Shown: positions 8,481 through 17,009 of the stretch, one piece after another
Numbering within the stretch: the stretch's first letter is position 1
How the letters are laid out: each line of letters opens with the position of its first letter
Assembly (NCBI GenBank): GCA_017442315.1
Contig: JAFRZX010000035.1
Span: 1-64,000, forward strand
Direction of reading: 5' to 3'
Source: Bacteroidales bacterium
GTDB taxonomy: Bacteria; Bacteroidota; Bacteroidia; Bacteroidales; UBA932
Length of the DNA: 64,000 nt
Program-made: the position numbers and the translations under genes
Notes under the pieces: model-generated
Databases searched by the model: none
Seen by the model: the letters and a program-made list of their open reading frames with translations, nothing else
What the model was told of the DNA's origin: nothing

Positions 8481-11400
8481 ATGAGTAAACATCTGTTCCT
8501 TTGCCTGATCCTGATGATTTATGTCTCATGTGCTGTCGGTGAACTCACCGGTACGCAGGAAATCTCTGATACCGTTCATGTGAATGTTTCGCTTCCTGAT
8601 GGAAGTGTTCCTGAATCACGTAGCATCCTTCCTGAAAAGACCATAGAAACTCTTGTTACAGATGTTACGCTGGCATCGTATTCTGATGACGGAATGCTGG
8701 TAGATGTGCGCTATTATGAAGGTTGTCCTTCTGCTATGGAGATCAATGTCCGGAAAAAGGGGCATTGCAGACTATATGCACTTGCCAATGCCGGAGATAT
8801 GCGTGCCGTATTTCCTGTCAGAGAGATACTGCTCCAGGAGCTGGTGGTTGAAGTTACTGATTATGAGACAGTGAGCAGACGTGGTATACCCATGTGCGGT
8901 AAAGTTATGTCAGTGAACGTAGCTGACGGTAATATAGGCATCCGGCTGGAGCGTTTGTTTGCAAAGGTATGTATGCGTATATTGCACGATGGTATCTATG
9001 GGGCTTCAGATGCTGCGTACGCGTATAATCTGTGTAATAAAAGCGCATATGTGCGTCAGGCTAACCGTGTACTGAAACCATTTGATTATTCCGGAAGTAG
9101 GGCGGTGAATGTGAATGATATTATGTCAGAATCGGATTTCATTCCGGACATGGATGACAGAAATGCTTATGAAGGTAATTTGAGTCAGTCTCAGTTAGGA
9201 CCAGGACCCGGTTATTTTCAAGATACTACATTCGTTTTTTATGTTCCGGAGAATATGCAGGGGGAACTTCTGCCGGATAATCAGGATCCTTTAAGAAAAG
9301 ATTATTCCGGCATATCAGATATAAATGGAACAAATTACGGTGAACTTTGCACTTATATGGAATTCAATGCACAGAGGATTAATAATGGTGTCGGATATTC
9401 AGGTTCTGTATGTTATCGTTATTATCTTGGTGATGACAATGTGTCAGATTTCAATGTCAGACGTAACAAAAGGTATGATATACAGCTTGAATTGACTGAA
9501 AAAGGTTTGTTTGCAGATAGCTGGAAAGTTACCCAAGGAAATGACTGGTCTGATTCCAGAGTATTGCGGTTTCTGGAAGAACCTTTTGTGGTATATAAAG
9601 GTCAGAGTGAAAATATTATGGTTCATTATCACCGTATGACCTCCTCTGTCACCTCTTCTCAAAAATATCCTGATGACTGGTATTATGAAATAGATGAAGG
9701 AGAATTAGCAGATGCAGGTGTGACTTTGACGTATGATCCTGATGTTCTGGTCAAGGGACAGAACGGTATGAACGACTATTGTATCGGAGTTTCGGCTTCT
9801 GAAGATGCCGTGTCAGGAATGGTATTCCCGATAAGGATCCTTTCATGGGATGGAGCATTGTCCGACTATGCTACTGTACAGGTGGCAGAAATGGGAAAAA
9901 TGAATGTTACATGGAGCTATTATCCTCAGTATGTGTCTCAATATGGGATCGTTACAGTCGGAGGAGTACCTGATGACAAGAAGCCAGTAGAACTGAATGG
10001 AGGTGGAATGTTTGAATACGCGCGGATAAATGATACGACTTTCCGGGTTGTTGCCGTCAAGGAGGGGGCGGGAGTGATGGTATTGAATAATTCCGATGGA
10101 ACACAGACTTGTGAAACCGCTTTCAATATAATGGCTCCTGTGCTTGATCTGTCAGAAAAAAGGATTTCGCTGAATCCCGATGGAAGGTCCAGATGCTTGA
10201 AGTTCGCATATCGTGATCATGTCGGTAACATGCTTGATAATATGGACGAATCGGCCTTTCACAGGTTTCTTATGCCGGTTCCGGCAAGTGATTGCCGTTA
10301 TTGCAGAATTGAATACAGTGATGATGAAACTTTGAACATGAGGATTGAAAGACTTTATGATGATGATGGAGTCATGATTGATGTAGGAACTGAAGAGTGT
10401 ATCCATTTTGCAGCACTGGCATGTTCCGGTGTTGCAGGAGAATCTTTGGATGTTTATTATGTTGATCCTTTCAAAAATATTGTGCCTCAGGATTTTGGAC
10501 GTATTGATGATTATAGTCTTTTTACGATGTCGGGAGTCCACCGGAAGATAAAGGAAAGTTTTCAGGACGAAGTCGCCTCCAATTCATATTTCAGGCTGAA
10601 AGCTCCGATACCGGATGCTGTTCCGGAAAGCATATCTGTTTCAATGAAACCTTCATGGCTGGTAAATTTCAGTTATCCGAATCAGGTCTTTATGATTGAC
10701 TATATCTATAATGAGGGTAAGGCATATTTCGATATTGTCATGAATGATGTGGATACCTCGACCAAGCATGGTGCCGGCAGGCATCAGGTTGTCTTGAATG
10801 TTACAAATTCAAATTCAGGAGAACAACTGGAATGTATCTGCGGGGGGATTGATGTCTTTGTCCATGCTTTATTGGGAGCTGAGGCGGAATTCGGTTGCAG
10901 ACAGTCGGACAGTGCAGTTCAGGGATTACCTTCATTTGCTGAAGTCTATAATATTCTGGCGGGCTCGTACATTTATTCTGATATGTCATCATCCATGATA
11001 TGTTACATGGATGTATCTGTTGATTTTGTGACTGATGTTTCCGGTATTAAGGTCTTTGCTGAAATGCAGGCAGCCGCTGAATCAATGACTAATGATTACA
11101 ATGCATTGGATATAGTGACTCCAGCTGTAAATGACGGATATAAGGATGTGCAGTCTGCTCTTCTCTATTCGGTCTGGGATGGGGATGCCTATAGAGTAAA
11201 TGCTGCTGGCGAACCATCCCGCCGGCGTATCGGACTTGGGAATATGTTGTATCGTGCATTGAAGATGCGCACTTATGCATCAGAACCATCTCTTGAAGTT
11301 TTGAAGGCAGAGTTCTTTGGCAGCATATCCGGAGCAGCATCTCCTGTTTACCGTCCTTCTTATTATGTACATGATATGACTGCAGGAGAGGATATGACTA

Positions 11401-11546
11401 AGAATCGGATATCGCGTTATGCTCCCTTTTACTTTTCGCCATCTTCCTTCCCTCAGTATAGAGATGCAGATGGAAATGGGTATCATGTCATACATTTTCT
11501 TGATGAAGTCGTTCCATCTGCAGAAGGGTGGGTAAATATGTTATAA
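8481..11546 (+). CDS. Large surface lipoprotein, DUF4906/fimbrillin-like
   Basis: A 1021-aa lipoprotein. I use the ATG at 8481 because it gives a clean signal peptide with lipobox (MIYVSC, Cys17); the frame is also open to an ATG at 8451 that overlaps the upstream gene. Residues about 30-350 look like the fimbrillin-type N-terminal part of DUF4906 proteins, with LERLFAKVCMRI resembling the usual strand of that fold. The remainder is beta-rich with Ig-like stretches and ends in a conserved-looking FSPSSFPQYRDADGNGYHVIHFLDE segment. No catalytic motif is seen. It is followed by the SusC promoter, so it may be a partner adhesin or binding protein of the downstream operon. Family call is tentative. 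Confidence 0.55.
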   Translation: MSKHLFLCLILMIYVSCAVGELTGTQEISDTVHVNVSLPDGSVPESRSILPEKTIETLVTDVTLASYSDDGMLVDVRYYEGCPSAMEINVRKKGHCRLYALANAGDMRAVFPVREILLQELVVEVTDYETVSRRGIPMCGKVMSVNVADGNIGIRLERLFAKVCMRILHDGIYGASDAAYAYNLCNKSAYVRQANRVLKPFDYSGSRAVNVNDIMSESDFIPDMDDRNAYEGNLSQSQLGPGPGYFQDTTFVFYVPENMQGELLPDNQDPLRKDYSGISDINGTNYGELCTYMEFNAQRINNGVGYSGSVCYRYYLGDDNVSDFNVRRNKRYDIQLELTEKGLFADSWKVTQGNDWSDSRVLRFLEEPFVVYKGQSENIMVHYHRMTSSVTSSQKYPDDWYYEIDEGELADAGVTLTYDPDVLVKGQNGMNDYCIGVSASEDAVSGMVFPIRILSWDGALSDYATVQVAEMGKMNVTWSYYPQYVSQYGIVTVGGVPDDKKPVELNGGGMFEYARINDTTFRVVAVKEGAGVMVLNNSDGTQTCETAFNIMAPVLDLSEKRISLNPDGRSRCLKFAYRDHVGNMLDNMDESAFHRFLMPVPASDCRYCRIEYSDDETLNMRIERLYDDDGVMIDVGTEECIHFAALACSGVAGESLDVYYVDPFKNIVPQDFGRIDDYSLFTMSGVHRKIKESFQDEVASNSYFRLKAPIPDAVPESISVSMKPSWLVNFSYPNQVFMIDYIYNEGKAYFDIVMNDVDTSTKHGAGRHQVVLNVTNSNSGEQLECICGGIDVFVHALLGAEAEFGCRQSDSAVQGLPSFAEVYNILAGSYIYSDMSSSMICYMDVSVDFVTDVSGIKVFAEMQAAAESMTNDYNALDIVTPAVNDGYKDVQSALLYSVWDGDAYRVNAAGEPSRRRIGLGNMLYRALKMRTYASEPSLEVLKAEFFGSISGAASPVYRPSYYVHDMTAGEDMTKNRISRYAPFYFSPSSFPQYRDADGNGYHVIHFLDEVVPSAEGWVNML

Positions 11547-11568
11547 AAATGTGATTGATATATTTTAT

Positions 11569-11599
11569 TTTGCTTAGGTTTTAAAAAAAACTAACTTTG
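11569..11599 (+). promoter_or_regulatory. Promoter of the first SusC/SusD operon
   Basis: TTTG at 11569-11572 and TAACTTTG at 11592-11599 are separated by exactly 19 nt, a near-perfect Bacteroidetes vegetative promoter. It lies 29 nt upstream of the SusC start. It implies the SusC operon can be transcribed apart from the two lipoprotein genes before it. No ECF sigma/anti-sigma pair adjoins this locus. Confidence 0.7.
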
Positions 11600-11628
11600 C
11601 GCGTTTTTTAAATACATAAAACTTACTG

Positions 11629-14568
11629 ATGAATAATTATTTAAAAGTATTTGCTGTTGCTTCTGCTCTTATGCTGTCATTGTCCATGACAGCTCAGACA
11701 GTTGTAAAGGTAAGTGGAGTTGTTACTTCTTATGAAGATGGACTTCCTATGGTAGGTGCAGCTGTTGTGGCTGGTCCGGGCAAAGGAGTGGTTACATCCT
11801 TGGATGGAGAGTATACGATAGAAGTTGCTCCTGGAACTGAAATAGTTTTCTCAAGTATCGGTTTTGTGGATGAAAAGGTAACCGTTCCTGCTGTAGCTTC
11901 TTTTAGGTATGACGTGTCTATGAGAGCTGAATCCATGAAGCTTGATGATGTGGTTGTTATTGCCTATGGAGTGCGAAAGAAGGGAACGGTAGCAGGTTCT
12001 GTATCTACAGTGAAGTCCGAAAAGTTGGAGAACACTCCTACAGCGGCCTTTGACCAGGCTCTTCAGGGTCAGGTGGCAGGACTGACTGTCCTTTCTGCAA
12101 CAGGAGAACCAAGTGCATCCGCAACTATGACGATCCGTGGTACTAATTCCATCAATTCCGGTACTGCTCCTCTTTATATTCTTGATGGAGTATCTATTTC
12201 AGCATCGGATTTCAATACAATCAATCCAGCCGATATAGAAAGCATGTCTGTATTGAAAGACGCATCCTCTACTTCAATTTATGGCGCCCGTGCTGCAAAT
12301 GGTGTGATTGTGATTACAACAAAGCGTGGACGTAATCAGGATCGTCCGAATGTGAATTACCGTATGCAGATGGGATGGTCGGATCTCGCTCATGGCAATT
12401 GGGATCTGATGAATACGGAGGAGAGGATACGGTATGAGAAGGAATTGGGTTTGACAGCAGGTCAGGATTATGCCTGGCTTTCTAGGACTGATGTCAATTG
12501 GATGGATGTTGTGTTTAATGATTCTGCGATGCTCCAAAGTCATGAATTGTCTGTGTCCGGAGCGACAGAAACCACAAATTATTATTTTTCAGGAGGATAC
12601 TATGATCAGAAGGGAATTGCCCCCGGCTCACAGTTTACACGTTATTCAATGCGCTTCAATCTTGAACAGCAGATGGGAAAGTGGCTTAAGATGGGGACAA
12701 ATACCATGTTCAACTATCAGGATATCCAGCAGGCAGATGAAGGGGATTACACATTGGTTACACCAATATCAGCTGCCCGTTTCATGCTTCCTTACTGGAA
12801 CCCATACAAGGCGGATGGCTCTCTCGCATCAATAAATGACGGTTCATGGTCAGGAGCCGGACAGAATCCCCTTGAATGGTTGGAAAATAATCCTCTTGCA
12901 TACAAGAAATATAAGGTATTTTCGACAGTGTTTGCAGAATTTACCTTATATCGTAATCTTACGTTCAAGTCTCAGTTCGGGGTGGATTTTTCTCATACGA
13001 CAGGTTTCAGCCAGTCGTATCCTGATTATGATCCGAATCAGGGTGAGGGAAAGGCTGCCAGAAGTTCCAGTGATGGTCTGAATCTTCAGTGGGGCAATAC
13101 CTTGACATACCGCTTCGATGTGGATGATACTCATGACTTCAATTTTCTTCTCGGACATGAGTGGCAGAACTACCATATGGAGGCGTTCAGTGTCAGTACA
13201 GCCGGTCAGAACAATTCTCTCCTTACGGATATTTCTACTGGAACCAGAGCAACATCATGGTCAAGTACATCCGATTCGGATTACTCCCGTGTGTCCTTCT
13301 TCGGACGTGGAGAATACAATTATTCAGACCGATATTACGCGGAGCTCTCAATAAGGACTGACGGGTCCTCAAGATTCGGAAAGAATAACAGATGGGGACT
13401 TTTCGGTGCAGTCGGCTTCATGTGGAATCTTCGTAATGAAGACTTCCTGTCACGAAGTCGTAATTGGCTTACAAGAGCTCAGATTGCATTTAGTACAGGT
13501 ACATCCGGAAATTCGGAAATACCCAATTATGAACATCTTGCATTAGTCGGAGGAGCATCTGATTATGTCGGTGATGCTGGTGTTGCGCCGATTCAACCTG
13601 GTAATGAGAACCTTACATGGGAAAATACATGGACAACCAATATAGCTTTACATTTTGGATTCTGGGACAGGCTTGATGTGGATGTGGAATTCTACAATAA
13701 GAAAACGACTGATATGCTTATGGCAGTGCCGTTGGCATATTCCCAGTCCAACGGTTACGGTTACAGATGGGATAATGTAGGTGCCATGGTAAATCGTGGA
13801 ACAGAACTCAATCTCGCTGCAATATTGCTTGATATCAAGAATATCCGCTGGTCGGTAAATGCAAATGTGGGATACAATCACAACAGACTTACTGAACTGT
13901 ATAATGGCGTTGATGAATATGAGACTTCGAATACAAGTACCAAACTGATAGTAGGTCACCCTGTTGGAGAGTTCTATATGAATCGTTATGCTGGTGTGAA
14001 TCCGGCAAATGGAGATGCGTTGTGGTATGACAAGGATGGAAATATAACCAATGAACTTCGTGATGAAGACAAGGTTCTGGTCGGAAAAACTTATCATGCT
14101 CCTTGGCAAGGTGGATTCGGAACTTCTTTTTCTTGGCGAGGTCTGAGCTTGAGTGCGCAGTTCAGTTGGGTAGGTGATAGATGGATGGTAAACAATGACA
14201 GATATTTTGACGAGTCCAATGGACGTTTCATGACTTATAATCAGTCAAAAAGACTGCTTGACCGCTGGAAACAACCCGGTGATGTGACAGATATACCGCG
14301 TCATGGGGAGTATACGGAGTTTGATACCAGGCTACTTGAGGATGCATCATTCCTCAGATTGAAGAATCTGATGCTCTCTTATTCGCTTCCAAAGGAACTC
14401 TTGAAGAAGACCGGATTCATCAGAGGACTCAGGGTTTATGCACAGGGTCAGAACCTGTTGACATTCACAAAGTTCTCCGGACTTGATCCAGAAGGCGTAA
14501 GCAATATATATCAGGCTCAGTATCCGATGTCTCGCCAATATACATTCGGACTGGATATAATGTTCTAG
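11629..14568 (+). CDS. SusC/RagA-family TonB-linked outer-membrane transporter
   Basis: A 979-aa TonB-dependent transporter. Signal peptide (about residues 1-22, ending SMTAQ), a carboxypeptidase-D regulatory-like domain (about 25-100, with VGAAVVAGPGKGVVTSLDGEYTI), the SusC linker LDDVVVIAYGVRKK, a plug domain (ATMTIRGTNSINSG, then PLYILDGVSI and IYGARAANGVIVITTKRG), and a 22-strand-type barrel ending in FGLDIMF. There is no STN domain, so it is unlikely to signal to an anti-sigma factor. With the SusD gene 4 nt downstream it forms the lidded import complex. The presence of a protease and absence of glycosidases in the operon suggest a peptide or protein substrate, as for RagAB. Confidence 0.95.
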   Translation: MNNYLKVFAVASALMLSLSMTAQTVVKVSGVVTSYEDGLPMVGAAVVAGPGKGVVTSLDGEYTIEVAPGTEIVFSSIGFVDEKVTVPAVASFRYDVSMRAESMKLDDVVVIAYGVRKKGTVAGSVSTVKSEKLENTPTAAFDQALQGQVAGLTVLSATGEPSASATMTIRGTNSINSGTAPLYILDGVSISASDFNTINPADIESMSVLKDASSTSIYGARAANGVIVITTKRGRNQDRPNVNYRMQMGWSDLAHGNWDLMNTEERIRYEKELGLTAGQDYAWLSRTDVNWMDVVFNDSAMLQSHELSVSGATETTNYYFSGGYYDQKGIAPGSQFTRYSMRFNLEQQMGKWLKMGTNTMFNYQDIQQADEGDYTLVTPISAARFMLPYWNPYKADGSLASINDGSWSGAGQNPLEWLENNPLAYKKYKVFSTVFAEFTLYRNLTFKSQFGVDFSHTTGFSQSYPDYDPNQGEGKAARSSSDGLNLQWGNTLTYRFDVDDTHDFNFLLGHEWQNYHMEAFSVSTAGQNNSLLTDISTGTRATSWSSTSDSDYSRVSFFGRGEYNYSDRYYAELSIRTDGSSRFGKNNRWGLFGAVGFMWNLRNEDFLSRSRNWLTRAQIAFSTGTSGNSEIPNYEHLALVGGASDYVGDAGVAPIQPGNENLTWENTWTTNIALHFGFWDRLDVDVEFYNKKTTDMLMAVPLAYSQSNGYGYRWDNVGAMVNRGTELNLAAILLDIKNIRWSVNANVGYNHNRLTELYNGVDEYETSNTSTKLIVGHPVGEFYMNRYAGVNPANGDALWYDKDGNITNELRDEDKVLVGKTYHAPWQGGFGTSFSWRGLSLSAQFSWVGDRWMVNNDRYFDESNGRFMTYNQSKRLLDRWKQPGDVTDIPRHGEYTEFDTRLLEDASFLRLKNLMLSYSLPKELLKKTGFIRGLRVYAQGQNLLTFTKFSGLDPEGVSNIYQAQYPMSRQYTFGLDIMF

Positions 14569-14572
14569 GAAT

Positions 14573-16090
14573 ATGGGAAAGATGATGAATATTTATAGGT
14601 TATTGATGAAGATGACGGCTTTTGCTGCTGTTGTCGCGGGACTTTCGTCTTGTCTGGAGAAGATACCGGGAGATTATATACCGGAGAATGAAGGAATGAA
14701 GACCTTTGACGATGCCGAGCAGACCTTGACAGGTATATATACCGCATACATGAGCAGTGGCCTTTATAGTGGTTACCTTACACTTTGTCCTGATATTCAG
14801 GCTGACCTGGTCTATGCAGTGCAGGGTAATACCAACCGGTTCGGAACTCATTGGCTATGGGATATCAGGTCCACCAATGCAGAGATTGAAGCCGTATATG
14901 CTTCTCTATATACGGTCATAAGCAGATGTAACTTCTATCTTGATAAGGTAGTTGATTTACGTAAGACTTTAATCGACGATGAAGAAATCGAGTATCTGGA
15001 TTATTATACGGGAGAAGTGTATTGCGCCAGAGCTCTTGCTTATTCGGAACTTATAAAATGTTTCTGTAAGGCATATGATCCGGCAACCGCAGCCGATGAA
15101 CTTGGGGTCGTGCTGGCTGATACTTATTTCGGTGAGAAACCGGTAAAACGTGCAAGTCTGTATGAGTCATATCAGTTCGTTCTGAGGGATCTGGAAAAGG
15201 CTGAAGCCCTCTTGGATGAAGACAACGATGGCTTTGATTCACCATATTTTACAAATGCTGCGGCTCATGCCATACATGCGAGAGTCGCGTTGTATATGCA
15301 GGATTGGTCTACTGCAGTCAGGGAATCGACTGTACTGATTGAGTCGGATGCTTTTGCTTTAGCTAGTGTAAGGAGCTATGCAACATCTTCTCAGACTCTG
15401 TTTGATTATATGTGGACCAATGATTCTTCATACGAAAACATCTGGAGAATAGGATATACTGCTACCTCGTATGGAGCACCGCAGGGAGCTGTCTTCCTCA
15501 ATTTTACAAATGATTACTATTATTACTATCCTGATTATGTACCTGCACAATGGGTGCTTGATCTGTATGGGTCTGCTGATATGAGATACCAGGCATATTT
15601 TGCTACACTTCAGACGGGATATTCCCATCAACTGACCTGGCCATTGCTTGTCAAGTATTATGGAAACGAGTCATTGAGGACCAATATGGTCTACCATGTC
15701 AATATGCCTAAACCGCTTCGTCTGGCAGAACAGTATCTTATCAGAGCAGAGGCATATTGCAGGATGGGCAGTTATGCTGCAGCATCTGCTGACCTTACAT
15801 CTTTGCGTCAGACCAGATATTCCACAGGTGGAAATCTTTCGGTAAATGCTTCGAACTGGCTTGAAACAATTTCAGACGAAAGAGTCCGGGAGCTGTATAT
15901 GGAAGGATTCCGTCTTCATGACCTGAAGCGATGGGGAAAAGGATTCAAGAGGACACCACAGTCTCATACACAAGTTGAGGGTAGCTCAATGGAGATAAAG
16001 GCTGATGATCCTTTGTTTGTGTGGCCTATACCTAACCATGAGCTCTCTGCCCCAGGTTCTTCAGTACAGCCAAATGAAAGTAACAGATAA
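14573..16090 (+). CDS. SusD/RagB-family surface substrate-binding lipoprotein
   Basis: A 505-aa SusD-like lipoprotein, the lid of the transporter encoded just upstream. Signal peptide with lipobox GLSSC (Cys about 27). Family features include AEQTLTGIYTAY near residue 45, the TPR-like helical core, RLAEQYLIRAEAYCRMGSYAAA near residue 385, ISDERVRELYMEGFRLHDLKRWGKG near 435, and a C-terminal FVWPIPNHEL. An alternative start is the ATG at 14582. It sits 4 nt after SusC. Confidence 0.95.
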   Translation: MGKMMNIYRLLMKMTAFAAVVAGLSSCLEKIPGDYIPENEGMKTFDDAEQTLTGIYTAYMSSGLYSGYLTLCPDIQADLVYAVQGNTNRFGTHWLWDIRSTNAEIEAVYASLYTVISRCNFYLDKVVDLRKTLIDDEEIEYLDYYTGEVYCARALAYSELIKCFCKAYDPATAADELGVVLADTYFGEKPVKRASLYESYQFVLRDLEKAEALLDEDNDGFDSPYFTNAAAHAIHARVALYMQDWSTAVRESTVLIESDAFALASVRSYATSSQTLFDYMWTNDSSYENIWRIGYTATSYGAPQGAVFLNFTNDYYYYYPDYVPAQWVLDLYGSADMRYQAYFATLQTGYSHQLTWPLLVKYYGNESLRTNMVYHVNMPKPLRLAEQYLIRAEAYCRMGSYAAASADLTSLRQTRYSTGGNLSVNASNWLETISDERVRELYMEGFRLHDLKRWGKGFKRTPQSHTQVEGSSMEIKADDPLFVWPIPNHELSAPGSSVQPNESNR

Positions 16091-16101
16091 TGCCTTAGAA
16101 T

Positions 16102-17004
16102 ATGAACAGGGTCTTTAAAATATTTTATTCAGTATTCTTCCTCATGTCTTTGATCGGATGTAAAGAAGAATATGTGATGTATTCCGATGCTGAATACATC
16201 ATGTTTGCAGATACTCTGTCTGTATATCCTGTCCAAAAGGATGTGGAGTGGTTTGCAATACCTGTCGTTTCAACAGTGAAAAAGGATTATGACCGTACAA
16301 TCGGAGTTGAGATTATAGACAAAGGTAGTAACGCGATAGAGAACAGACACTATAGACTGCAGTCCAATACCGTGACTATAAAGGCGGGAGATACTAGGGC
16401 AGATGTCTTGGTTCATGGATATTATGATAATATCGAGCCCGATGATTCCATTGGTTTTCAGCTGCGTCTGGTCATGAAGGAAAAGCTGGTTATGCCCCTA
16501 TATGGTGACAGGACGAAAGCAGTTTTGAAGAAATGCTGTCCATTCGATATAAATGAATTTACAGGGTATTGCGTTCTGACCTCAATGTTTCTTTATGACT
16601 ATAGCATTACCGGAAAGTATCAGAGGCTTATATATACGGAAAGACATCCTTCGCGTGACAATATGATAATATGCCGTGACTGGATTCGTGACGGGTATGA
16701 TGTTACCATGACATTCCATTCATCTGATGTCATGAATCCGATTGTGACTATGGATGAAGGTCAGGTGGCCAGTGATGAAGGATCTTTTTTCGGAACTGTG
16801 CATGGGGATGACCATATACTTGTAAGGAACAGCAGCATATATGATTCGGTATACTATACATGTGGCCGTTACTTGTATATCTGGACAGAGATGTATGTAT
16901 CTGATCTGGGTGAACCAGTCGGAACTGTGGGACATTTCTATAATATAATGGAGTGGATAACTGATGAAGAGGCGGAAAGGCTGAGGAATGAAGAAGGTAT
17001 GTAG
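16102..17004 (+). CDS. Surface lipoprotein, DUF4843/DUF4984-like
   Basis: A 300-aa lipoprotein with lipobox SLIGC (Cys20) followed by KEE, an export-type acidic tail. Residues about 30-140 (VPVQ-type strands, NRHYRLQSNTVTIKAGDTRADVLV) look like the beta-sandwich DUF4843 domain common next to SusD; the C-terminal half resembles DUF4984. The gene starts 11 nt after SusD, where SusE/SusF-like binding proteins usually lie, so a surface binding role is likely. Domain numbers are from memory; the substrate is unknown. Confidence 0.6.
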   Translation: MNRVFKIFYSVFFLMSLIGCKEEYVMYSDAEYIMFADTLSVYPVQKDVEWFAIPVVSTVKKDYDRTIGVEIIDKGSNAIENRHYRLQSNTVTIKAGDTRADVLVHGYYDNIEPDDSIGFQLRLVMKEKLVMPLYGDRTKAVLKKCCPFDINEFTGYCVLTSMFLYDYSITGKYQRLIYTERHPSRDNMIICRDWIRDGYDVTMTFHSSDVMNPIVTMDEGQVASDEGSFFGTVHGDDHILVRNSSIYDSVYYTCGRYLYIWTEMYVSDLGEPVGTVGHFYNIMEWITDEEAERLRNEEGM

Positions 17005-17009
17005 ATTAT

